DNA of 64,000 nucleotides from Ceratodon purpureus (Eukaryota; Streptophyta; Bryopsida; Pseudoditrichales; Ditrichaceae). Under the pieces are notes generated by a model. That model saw only the letters and a program-made list of their open reading frames with translations, was not told the DNA's origin and did not search any database. Positions 41,256 through 52,555 of this stretch are shown piece by piece. Position 1 is the first letter of the stretch, and each line of letters starts with the position of its first letter. The position numbers were made by a program, and so were the translations under genes. Location of the stretch: contig CM026424.1 in assembly GCA_014871385.1 (NCBI GenBank), positions 16,194,142-16,258,141 of the forward strand. The letters are read 5' to 3'.

Positions 41256-43546
41256 TCAACCTTGCTTCATGGTTATCACATTCAAGTTGTCTCCCACACC
41301 AATTACTTGTACTTTTGAGTTCGATGGTTTTGAAAGAGTTGAGTCGCATACGAAGTATGACCCAAAGTAAGCCTGTCAAGTGCACAACAGAGTTTGTCAA
41401 GCTCCAAGCAAGAATCTAATTTAGCTAGAGCAGATGCTTGTGCGTGCAAAAGCATGATAAATCGCAGTTTATGGATGAAACGTTACCTTCTTTACTTTCT
41501 CATACTCCAGACCCACATGGGGTCCTGACCTGAAACTGAACATTGTCTGCATTACCATGGCTTTTGTATAAGAACAATATAGCATTCCTCTTTGCAACAA
41601 TCTTGTCAACCACTTCCACAATGTTCTAGGATTTCAGCAAAGAAATAAACTTCAAGAAATCAAAGAATAAGAATGAGTGGCAACAAGTTGCATTCTCACT
41701 TTATTCGGCTCAACGTTGTCCAAGTCTGGCTTCTCCATGTTTATTGTGGGCACCTGCCAAGGAGGGAACAGAAAAATCACATCATTGATAAACAGGTAGA
41801 CCTTGTAGTAATTCTTCACTTTTCTTCCATAATAGCAACATGAATTCTTAAACAAATCTATTCCAAAAATCCTATTGAGGATAGACATTTCCGCTAACCT
41901 TACAAATCCCCCGAAGCATTGCGTAGCTGAAGTTTAACTGGGTGCCCATATGCTTGATGGTGAACTGCCGCCACTTGTCCTCTTCAAAAGAAGGTGGTCC
42001 TCGAACGACAATGCTTTTGTGACAGGAGATTTCCACAGTTCAGGTCAAATGCAGATTCTTAGGCCTTGTGTAAAATTTCACCCACAAGCTATATGAGCAA
42101 CGTCGCATTGAAATGAATTCCTTCTGCTTCGGTTGGAATTAACAATGTAATGATCCAGCGACTTTGAGAAAGAAATAGAAACCAAGAATAGTTCTAAACC
42201 TACTTTGGACGAAAGCGATTCATAGGGAATGGGGCTTTGGGGAAATACGAGTTGACTTTGTCAAGGGAAGCCTGCACAACAGAAGAACAGGTTCATCAGA
42301 TCACAGATGCTGATTCTATTGTTCAAAACTTGTTTATACAGCTTGCACAACAACAGAGTATAACTGCAAATGCAAGTTGGTGAAGGAGAATGTTACCTCC
42401 GATACAAACAAGAATTGGCCGGTATTTTGAAAGCCGGTTACAAAACCATCAGGAGCTTGTTCTGCTTGCCTCTTCTCCTTCTGCTTACCTTGTTCACAAA
42501 TGAAGTGGGCGAATCAGACATGCTCTATAATATTTCCTCATCATATTCTGTTCACTGAATCGCAACAAAATTAATTTCTTTGGAAGAATTTGACGTAATG
42601 CCTATGTACTTTGTACTAGGGTAGAGAGGGAAAACCATAGTCATACTAGGATCAAATCGAACAAGGCGTACTGGCATATCCAAGTAGCGAGTGAACCATT
42701 CTGCAGCCTCAGGCCCCTGATCTACCCCCTGCCACCTCCACAGAAATAAGATCCTTCAGTACCGATCTATTAGAGAAGATGGCGGCTGTATATCTGCCCA
42801 AGAGAGTCATAAGACCAAGTTGGATACAAACATGAAGCAGGTTAAGCATACCTGAACATCAAAGATGGTTGGCATACCAACGTCCACAATGTTGCCTTGT
42901 GAGCTTCTTTGGAATGGAACCTTTAACGCCTTCATGCCCGGAGCATTGATCTCTGCAACAAACGTCCTGCAAATTTCAGGTTTACATCTACCAAAAGTAC
43001 TACTAACCAAGAAATTTAAGTAGGTTTCTCTAAAGATGCTGGCCAATGGGAAACGATGTAAAACTAGTCCAGCTCTACCTAAAGTTGCATTTGCTGGAAC
43101 CGATTCCCCTCGCAGGGCAGCCGCCGGCAGCGAGGGCTGCACCAAAGCAAGCTTGGGAGCCCTAGTCATGGTAATGGTACGTCCATTCTCGGCCTTCACC
43201 ACCATCCATTCTCTGTCGAATAGGAGTCCTGCATCATGAACGAGTTCATTTTTATGGCTATGAAAGCTAACCCTTGCCAAGAAAAGACACATCAAGTTTC
43301 TTCGCTAAAACAGAACTTGACATTGAAACAAAATTCCTCATTTTTGCCTGCAGGAAAAAAAAGAGAAATCACAGAACATCATTCTCTCCTGAACCAATTG
43401 TGGCGTTCGATTCCATAAAATTGCAATGCAAGGCTCAAGAACAGAAACCAACCCGTGGAGGAAATGGCAGCGCTCGACACAGACACGCCCTTGCATGCTT
43501 TCACGGGGTACACCACAATCTCCACCACTGCGTAATCCGTGCCCAT
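41256..43546 (-). CDS. MOSC-domain protein, mARC-like molybdenum-cofactor enzyme
   Basis: mARC-type MOSC proteins bind molybdenum cofactor and reduce N-hydroxylated compounds and nitrite. Exons read: 43453-43546, 43079-43228, 42852-42952, about 42636-42729, 42397-42480, 42204-42271, 41899-42013, 41700-41753, 41487-41546 and 41256-41372, about 310 aa. Motifs in order are VVEIVVYPVKACKGVSV, GLLFDREWMVV, TRAPKLALVQPSLP, NAPGMKALKVPF, GPEAAEWFTRYLDMPVRL, NRFRPNIVVRGPPSFEEDKW, CKVPTINMEKPD (the likely Mo-ligand Cys), FSFRSGPHVG and AYFGSYFVCD. The start follows an in-frame stop. The fourth exon carries one base too many for the expected RLVRFDPS motif (TTT at 42660-42662); a weak donor before it (exon end 42664) would keep the frame but drop the motif. 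This is either a reading error or real decay. Confidence 0.82.
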
Positions 43547-45473
43547 AGCTGATTATCCAAAAGAACCTCCGAAACGAAACAGCTCCCAAAGTCGACAGAC
43601 CTCTCCTCAAGACGAATTGGAGGATTCGACTCCACTGGACTCATTTATACACGCCCCAAATTGTCTGAATTACGGCTCAAGAAACAGAACTCTTCACTGA
43701 TTGGGGCGCACGTACCGATTCCTCCACGTACTCGAAACTTGGTCAAAAAGATCTATTACCAGAAATTGTACACTCTTGAAGGATTACAATTTCAGCAGCC
43801 AATTCTACATTTCACTAGAGAAGCTTTCCAAAATTCCAAGAGACACTTCAGGACATGGTGGCAGCTGGATTACCTACACTTGTCAGTTTCGAATTCATAC
43901 AGGAGAATGCAATTGGTTCTACAGGAGAATCAATACGATTTCTTTTTACAAAAAGACCCAAAACTAATTCATTCGAGCTTTCGAGATGCGGCCGCTAGAA
44001 ACTTGTTCAAACATCTCAGATATATAATTACCCAGACCCCACAATGGACTCTGTCGCTTAGGCTAATGAATAATTGCAGTAACTAATCAATGTATAAGCA
44101 TTGCAGACAGTAAATATCAAGCGTGGTGAGCAAGCAATGTAATGACAAGAGAAAAGACAAGACGAGGCCGGACGGATTACTCTGGTTGCGTGCTTCGCAC
44201 TCAGGATTATTCGAACTGGTTCCGGACAAGTCCACTTCAACGTAAACATGAATGTGGTGTGAGACATCCTTCTCACCTGCTAAAGGCAGAAACTTCTAAC
44301 ATGCCCCGTCTGCTACATGAGTTATTTTTGGGATTGTCACTCTGGCAGGTCCCCAATTACAACTGTTTCCTGCCATCACTTAAGGAAAGCTAGGCGATCT
44401 CCTTGAATTGTTTCATGCTTTCTTCACTTGCGATATATTCGTATATGAGGGGCAATAAGCTGGAATTGTAATGCTCCAACACGCAAGAAAAGTCTGGACC
44501 ATCACCTGGTTGAGGGTTCAAAGGATTGGAGTTTAGACAAGTAGTTAGATGAGTTGCTTTACAGTCGAAGAATGGTGTAAATAATTATATACTTCGGTAT
44601 GTGTGTAACAAGGGTTTAAGAATATCGACATCCAAGGAAGATAGTCGTGGTACTTATCAGGATGTAATGGGAAGTTGGAACCCACCGTTGTTTAATCGTG
44701 CCAACCTTTTCTGTGCGCAATCCTGGGGTGACTCCAATGCAGATTTGATCGGGGTGGTATCTGGTGACCACATGATGAACCAATTCTCAAAGGTCAGCCA
44801 ATCAAGTGAACACTTTATTAGTGTTCACTGTAAACCAAAACGATGTAAAGAATTTATGGATATTACTGTCCACAATGTTCCTTTGCCCAATGTTCCACTC
44901 AAGTGGCAATTGAGGTGCCGTGACATCCCCGAGCATTGTCTGGCTTTTGAGTACCGTAAATCAATGGTCTCAGCCTTATTGATGTACCAGAGCTGTAGTG
45001 ACCTGCTCTCAGCATAAACCTTACACGAAGAACACACACAACAGCTTTACTGTGTGCAAAATCTTTGATGCATCAAACCTAAGACTTCATAAGCTTGACG
45101 TGTTTCCCTCACCGTGCAGCTTAACAATTAGTGAATTTGGATTGGGAATGCAGAGCATGTCACTTAAAGATAACATTATGAGGAAACCTATTACACATTT
45201 TAGCAATGCATCATACGGCTTCTATCAAGAGGATCGAGGGCCGTTTGGGACCAAGAACATTACCTTAACCGGGCTGGAGAGCAGCACTTCGGTGATTCTT
45301 TCGTGCACAAATGAATCGAAATTTCATCACTGAAATATAGTATGCACTTGCACTCTCGTAGACTCTCATTCACTTCTTCCCCTGGAGCTCCAGTATGACC
45401 AATCTCCTACTACCACGGATATTATTGGAAGTCCACATGCGACAGACATCAGGGTTAACCAAACGAAGGTCTA
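43547..45473. other. MOSC upstream region; no identified gene
   Basis: It contains the MOSC promoter and several moderately long frames of unknown nature. A 138-codon plus frame at 44601-45017 overlaps another at 44998-45333. Neither shows a recognisable domain or clear splice context, and I do not call them genes. Confidence 0.4.
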
Positions 45474-46106
45474 CTATTCCACTCTCACCCAAAGAGAACT
45501 CAAGTAGCATCCAACGACGATACAATTAAGGGGTCGAGGAGGTTGGCCTCTCGTGCATCCCAATACTCTGGAAATGTGGGAGCCTTGTAATGGAGGCACT
45601 GCTTGTGGGCTTCCACGAGGGTTGGGGCAGGAATTATGAAGAGCGATTGGTAGAGAACACGACTGACAACCCATTTTTGTCTCCTCCCTGAATTGCTCGG
45701 TATAGACAAGCTTTGTGGTCTCCGTTGGTAAGGATCTCCTATCACAATACATAGAACTAATCAAGCAGCAAGTCATTTTTATGTATTTGAACTCCAAAGA
45801 GGCAGAACATGTCCAAAACCAGCGACATAACTCAAGGGAGCTGCACAGTTGTGCGGTGTTCAAAAACGAAGTTAAAGAAAGCTCAAATCTGAGGTTATAC
45901 ACATGGAATTCAAAGGCAGTGTCCAATATGAGGAGGATGGGGACGATTTGCACCTGATGAACTGTACCCATGATGACCACAAACGCATCACTGCGAGATT
46001 GGACAGTCACCCATTTCTCCGTCTCTCTCCACTTGCAATCCGCCGCCGCCGTCACATTGATGTAGTAAAGCAAGTGCTGCAATGTCTGCATGAGCCGGAA
46101 GCCCAA
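45474..46106 (-). other. Unidentified exon-like region
   Basis: The minus strand is open for 210 codons. The first part (LMQTLQHLLYYINVTAAADC... to MGTVHQ) ends at a CAG/GTGCAA donor-like site. In another frame, 45500-45745 reads TLVEAHKQCLHYKAPTFPEY and WDAREANLLDP, which has coding-like composition. Two spliced exons of one unknown gene are possible. I recognise no family. Confidence 0.25.
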
Positions 46107-49020
46107 GCTTCGTGGAAGTCGAGTAGTAATTAAAATCAGGGCACCCGCGCGGGGTTAAGGGAAGTTGCTGAGGATGTGTGGTCTATCAACTTCAGGTAGC
46201 CCTTCGCTAAGAAATTCAACTAGCTGACTGATTAGCATCTGAGTCGCAGAGATGTCTGTTCCAGAAGCCTTGGGTATCCTCAGGCCACAACTTCTTGCCG
46301 AAGTTTCTCGTGTTGGGCCCGGGGAATGGATTCGCACAGACTTTCAGCAGACTGCGATCTCGTAGTCCCCACCCCGTTGCCATAGCCTGCAAAGCTCCCC
46401 AGCTCTCTCATCCCCTTGTGCTTAGTTTCCACGGGGAGAGCAACGCCTGCTCTCTCCACATTTCGCCCAACGCAGTGATTAACCACCAGGAACACGCCCC
46501 ATGTGCCCTACGCCTCCGTCATCGCATCTACAATCACCCGCCTCTTAGCGTAGTCCGTGTCTTCTGCCATCTCCAGCACCCCGCCTTCCATCGACCCCAT
46601 CAATCCTCCGCTCTTTCACCAGATTTGGTTCAATTCCTCGGAGCTCTCTCCCATGGATCGAATACTCCACCCTCAAGAATTCCATGCACGAGCCTCAATT
46701 CTAAATTGCACTTGGCTGATGAACTTGCTTGCTACGAAATAATTCGAGCTCAAGAAACAAAGCTAATCAATCCTAAAGGAAAAAGACAAGCAATGAACAC
46801 ATTGCTCCAGCTGCGTACTATTCAATTTGTTTCCATGAAAATGAAAGGGGGCCCTGACATCAATCCGACCTCATGGTATTGCTGTTTTCGGGACTGTAAT
46901 GGCGGCTATACTGCTTGTACACTTACGACATCATCCTTGCATGAGTCAACAAAATCGGCTTCAGCCGGAATTCAGTGACATTGATTCAACCCACTTTCCT
47001 CATTTCGATTAGATGATTCGTGAGCCCAAATGGTAACATACTCCTCGACTCTGTAGAGAATCATGGCCATCGCTTGGTTTAGGGTTTACCCAGTTCAGTT
47101 GCATTATGGTGAATGAATGGAGGAGATGATCAGATTCTATATGAGTGTGGCTGGATTTTAAGGTCATTGACATACCAGAAAGATGTCGGGAAGATGCTTG
47201 AGGTACTTATTACTGTAGGATGTCATAGGAATCCACCATAGCCAAACCTGCATACTCTTTCATTCCGCATTCATTTCAAGTTCAGTGGCAGTTCACAAAC
47301 ATTTTGCACAGTGCAGGGACATCCCACTTTGATCATGGTGGTCACTGGTGACGACGTAACGAAGCGTTCATAAGTCAGCCTACGGTTGGCTTAAGACAAG
47401 TGCTAAATACGTGCAAGATCATTTGGAAACTCGCATCTGCAGACACGGGGTTCAAGGATTATTTCTTTAGGTGGATCGAAACGAAAGATATGAGTTCTCA
47501 GAAGCAGATAAAGTGATACTAGAGTTCGAAAATCATGGCAAGCATAGCGAGTATGGATCGGAACTACACCCAATTAGGGATTTCAAAACACTTGCCTGCA
47601 ATTCTCATGTAGAGAATCTGCCAACTTCACATCCGATCTCCACGACGTGTCTTGTTCTCCGATGACTCTGTGTATCAGTCTTCCAGGAGTCGAAGTCTAA
47701 CTCCGGTTTAGGGTAAAAAACCCTCGAAGTAGGTGTTGCCCTCCCATTGCAACACCTGATACGTAATCATTCAGCTCATAATCTTCAACCCACTTCGTTT
47801 CTACTCTTCCAATCGACACATGACAAGCACATGAATATCCCAAGAATATCCAACAACATGGAACAACATAGACCGACATCATTGGCCACAAAGCCGAAAG
47901 AGCCTCCGGCAGAAAGTTTCGCACAACTCGTGCAACACAGTTTCGTGGAAGCACGTGATACAAATCCGGTGCTGGACAACAGTGAACTCCTGGTGGACTC
48001 ATGTAGACTCAGATTCAACGCATCGAGTTGCTCACCAAATCACAAGCAAGTTGACGAGCATCTGTCCATGCTGTAATAAGATCCAAGTTCCAAACTTCGA
48101 GAAAACCAAGTTTAGTCCCCCACATCAAGGCCACATGTTGGGATTAAACACCACGTTTCACTGTAGACTGGACTAAATCGGAGCCGAGATGCTACCTGCC
48201 AGGCAATCCGAGCCGTGAGGGGCATGCTCTGATCGCGGTCTTGGTGGCTGCAACGCGGCTTTACAACTCACCTGGCTCTCCGAAGAAGACGCCCACATTC
48301 TACTCTATGAATCTGAGTTCTGATACATGCATATCTGCAGAGTTGTCCATAATTCTTGGCTCAAACATTCTTCGGAAGACTTGTTCACAACTTCAGTTTG
48401 GCCTGGTACACTGCATGCAAAGGTTCTTCACTTCCATGGAGTGCAGTTTTGAATAATTTAGCCCCTCTTTACCATGCATTTACCAAAATTAATGCCACAT
48501 GGAGAGAGGTTCAACTTGAATGTACAACTGATTCGATTTACAGGAGATGGCTTTTTGAGGAATACAGGTGAGGTCAGAAGCGCCAGTGCAAGGAGCTCCT
48601 GAGTTGCAATGGCAGTATAAGTCTACAAAACAGGGTGCCATTTTTTACTAGATATTACACTGCCACTTGCTTGTCATTTTTTTAGCACTAAATTCCTCTG
48701 TTGAGCGTAAGTTGGCGTTGCAAGAGTGTAGACTCAATTGCTCCACCATTCGTCGTGCTCAAGAGGAAAGTTAACTACAAAACTGCTCAATCTACATTCT
48801 GGAAATGCGACTGAATATACCAACTCCTGTGACCCTAATGAAGTTCAGCGCGTTAAATTGAATGCAAAAACCGGTATCAAGGTTCTGGCAGACGTAAGAT
48901 GAATGAGAGTATGGCGCCCTGAGTCTGCTGCGTGTAAGGCTTATGCTTATCAATGAAAAGGAAGGACCGGTCCTCCTGCACGAGTTGATAAGTTTCCAAA
49001 TTCTGCGAATAAGGAGATTA
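46107..49020. other. No identified gene
   Basis: About 2.9 kb of mixed composition. Frames at 46295-46978 (plus) and 47697-48076 (both strands) are long but overlap each other and lack recognisable motifs. A small coding-like start, MGSMEGGVLEMAEDTDY, reads on the minus strand near 46600 but stops after about 30 codons. Confidence 0.4.
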
Positions 49021-51256
49021 CTAAGCAGCCAGAGCTGTTGGCTGCTTGAGAGATTCTCCATCTCTTCTTGTGTATGTGCCGAATTTGCTCAGTCCTGCAG
49101 CAGCGTAGGCATAAGCTTCAGCCGGATTTGGCTTTGGGCTGTCAAAGGAGAAGCTTTCTTCAAGTACCTCAGGGACGGGTCCATCTTCTTCCTGCACCAT
49201 GGGCCTGGGAGATCCCAAGTTTGAGCTGGTTCTTGAGCTGCCCATGATGGAGCCTTGGCCTCCATGGCTGTAGCGGACTGACCCAGTACTGCGCTTGGAG
49301 CCGAACATTTTAAGCTTTGACCATATCGAGGGCGCGTTGCTCAGCTCGGAGTTCATGGAGGAGTCGGAGGAAGAATCGGAACAGTGTGACGTAATGGAGC
49401 CTGTTTTCTCAATACATTGTCCGAAGAGGGATATAGTCTCAACCCTGCGACCGTCACTGCGGAGTCGGAGAATTTGACAGGAGAGATTCTCCTCGTAATA
49501 TTTCCTGTTGCTCATTGCATTCCTGTCAAACAAGTTGTTGTTAGTATTGTTTCTGATCTGCGAAAATGTACACATACATAGTCTGTCCAGAGACCCTAAT
49601 TCCAAAATCGCGTCATATGTTCTCCGCTTGAATTTTCTGTCCTGAACTTCGGGGTTTTCATAAACTGTGAACTATCTTAGTCTACAATGAGATAATGTGG
49701 ATACCAGAAGGTGGAGATAAACCTACTTGTCAAAGATTACATATTTAGCTTCGGAATCTATAACCTCCTTCGCAACCAACGCTTTTGGATTGGATCCTGG
49801 CAATACTTTCACGTCCAATTGGATCTGGAGCACATAATTGAACACATTCAGTTACCAAGCGAGAAGAGGCAAGTGAAAATAATTAAATTACAAATGCTCA
49901 ACTTAAACCAGAACGCTGATCCTGAGACACAATGGTATAGACTCAAGCTAAGACACATCAAGGTTCAAAGTAATCAGATCGTTGGAAATGCCGCTGTCCA
50001 GGAGCTGTAAATGACCTATCTTAAGAGGGAAAGCAGCAATTCCTACTGGAAGGCAATCATCACAAAAAAAAGAAATAAACGAAGTGAGAAGTAATCACCT
50101 TCTTCACTTGACACACTTGCAAGCGAGAAGTGTCTCTGAGCTTAGCCTCTATCTCCATCTTTTTAGCAAGGATTGTTTGCTTGAGAATAGATTGATTGAC
50201 ACCACTGAACTGCTTCAGATCTGCCACCATCTTCATACCCACTGCAAAAAGCCCATATAATCATCTCATTGTCAACATCACTCTCACTATCAGCGCCGTC
50301 TCTCCCCCATAGTTTCGTTCCTGGTTCAACATCTTCAGTGAAGCTCCCAGAGCAGGAAAAAAAATAATCTAAATCCACAAGACTTGGTCCCTAAATGTGC
50401 AGTCTCCTTCTCCCCGCTCACGACACATAACCATTGAGAACACAGGCACACCCGATTACAAAGCAAAAGGAAGAAAACTGATAAGTGCGAGTGACTCACT
50501 TGGGCTCATAATATGTTCCAAGAATGCAACCACAACAATTGCGTCGCCTTCAGCTGTGGCGTATCCATTGAGTGCGATGTCCACCGGTGCAGTCGTAAAT
50601 TTCTTCTCCCCATCGCACACTACTACCACTTTGCTGGAGGCTTTTACCATGGAGGTGGTCGGTTGCACCTCCTCTTCCTTTTTCACCTCCACATGGTCCT
50701 CCTCTTTCACGGTCCTTAAGGGCTCGATCCCAGCAGAATCGCAAACAGAGCTTCCCAGGATCTTGGCCTTCTCTACACCAGCCTTGCAGTCTCCAGGAAA
50801 CGGTTGCTTGTCCGTGTCGCCCATGCTTGAAGCGGGGGGTGAGGGCTGCTTCAGGGCTTCCATCGGCGGTTGGGCAGAAGGACTACAGACTTGATCGACT
50901 TCTTGTGACTTCTCTCGTTCCTTCTTCAGCGACTGCATCGGGTAAAGAATGTCGTTGACAGGATCAGATGGCAGCGGTGCAGCATTGATGAGATTCTCAA
51001 ATTGGCTTGGATCCGGGAGAGGGTAAGCCTTGCGCTCGCCGATCATGCTTTTCGACTGCCGCAGAGTACGTCGCGACTTAGAGGGTGGGGTCAAGAGGTT
51101 TTTCTCATTGATATGATCGAGAGAGCCAGTTCGGTTCGTTGCAGGACGGTTGCTCGGATTCATGCTCCCAAAAGTTTCCATTGCAGGACGCCGAAGGTCC
51201 ACTTGGTCGCTAATCGACGACCAAGTGGAACGGTGCCCTCTGAGTGAGTCCGCCAT
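49021..51256 (-). CDS. Protein with C-terminal universal-stress-protein-like domain
   Basis: Four exons join in frame: 50500-51256, 50099-50241, 49727-49824 and 49021-49522, giving 499 aa. The first 200 residues are Pro/Ser/Lys-rich and look disordered, with phospho-site-like RRTLRQSKSM and acidic runs. From about residue 210 a USP/adenine-nucleotide alpha-hydrolase-like fold begins: SKVVVVCDGEKKF, GDAIVVVAFLEH, then VKVLPGSNPKALVAKEVIDS, EAKYVIFDK and RKYYEENLSCQILRLRSDG. The same pattern occurs at the N terminus of plant receptor-like cytoplasmic kinases (inactive SELMODRAFT-type), but no kinase domain follows here; the protein ends in a Ser-rich tail, LKQPTALAA. Its role is unknown; nucleotide binding is an inference. 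Confidence 0.75.
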
Positions 51257-52495
51257 CAAATTCCAACCGATGCACCGACGTATGGACTAGCTACACAAAA
51301 AAAAAAAATTAATCTCAAGTGCTCAGAAGATTCTTGCGCGCGACTTGGTCACCGAAGCGGGCCATAGCTGCAACCATAATCATGCAGAAACATTGTATTT
51401 GGTCTTCCTGCACACACACCCCCTCCAGAAAAGGAGCTCAAGAGATGGTCTTCCGTAACTGGAACGCCAAACCTCGGGAAACTAGAGCTCTGAAACTAGT
51501 TCTAATTCCAGACTTCAAGTAACACTCTAAATTAACGAAAAATATTCTCAAATAGAGACGATGCGAGCTAAATTGGCTGCTCCCACGCTGATGACCAACG
51601 CTTAACTGCCTCTTCCGTCTCCATAACTCCAACAAACTCCACACCTCCCCAAAATCCACCAAAAACACAAACCTCCCCCACACAACTTCCTCCTCGTCAA
51701 CTCCCACCACGTCAATGACCGACACGCACCGAAATCCAAACCTCCCCACACGTACGAATCCTTCACCCAACCCTCCAAAACCGTCTCAAACCTCCAAAGC
51801 CACCAGCCTTCAAATTCTCCAAAATCCTCACTGCACACCCCAAAAGTCAGTCAGTCAGTCACACTCTTCCCTCCCTCCCTCACCCACTCACTCACTCACT
51901 CACCCACTCACTCCACCATCTCCATCATCACTCATCACCACTCATCACCACTCCTCCCCACACACAATCCTCCTCCTCTCCTCAACCCAACCTCAACCTC
52001 AACTTCAACCTCGTCCCAAAAACCTCCAAAACACTCCCAAAAACTATCAAACTAAACTCACCTAAAACCTCGACCTTTGCAGTCTGTGAGACGACCAGAC
52101 GACGCGATTGAGACCAGCTACGAGACTGTGATGGAGTGGACCAATAAAGGTGTGGAACAAGTGAAGCAACAGTGAGCCATTGCCATGAGTAGTAATCACC
52201 AGTGGTCACCGACAGTGCAAAGTATGAAGTTGAGACATTGGGATCCAGCGCAACCCAAGTAGGTGAATTGCGAGCGTTGGAAAAGCTGGGAGATCAGCGA
52301 GGTGGGGGGTGGTGTGTGGGGATGCGAGCAGGCGAGCAGGAGGTGGTTGCTGGCGAGGGATGCCCAGTGAGGAGAGCTCGACAACAGCAGCTAACTTAGC
52401 GGCAACTGAACTGACTGAGGAGGCGCTGTTTGTCCTCCGAAGCAGGCTGGTTTGTCGACCCTCTTCCCAGGCTCTTCCCAGGCTTCGGTGGAGCC
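51257..52495. other. Upstream region of the USP-like gene with CT-rich low complexity
   Basis: A C/T-rich stretch with CACTCACTCACTCA and TCAGTCAGTCAGTCA runs occupies about 51845-51960. CT-rich tracts are common near plant transcription starts. I see no gene. Confidence 0.5.
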
Positions 52496-52555
52496 TGCCC
52501 TGCCCTGCCCTGCCCTGCCCTGCCCTGCCCTGCCCTGCCCTGCCCTGCCCTGCCC
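52496..52555. repeat. (TGCCC)12 microsatellite
   Basis: Twelve perfect tandem copies of TGCCC, 60 bp without a mismatch. In the opposite strand it is (GGGCA)12, giving regularly spaced G-triplets. Such perfect pentanucleotide runs are usually length-variable between individuals. Confidence 0.97.

Noticed and set aside
42400-42560. A possible extra small MOSC exon ending at GAACAAG/GTAAGC
   Set aside because: It would leave an 8-nt intron before the next exon, which is not possible.
46295-46978. 227-codon plus-strand open frame
   Set aside because: His/Ser/Pro-rich without motifs, overlaps open frames on the other strand, no splice or promoter support.
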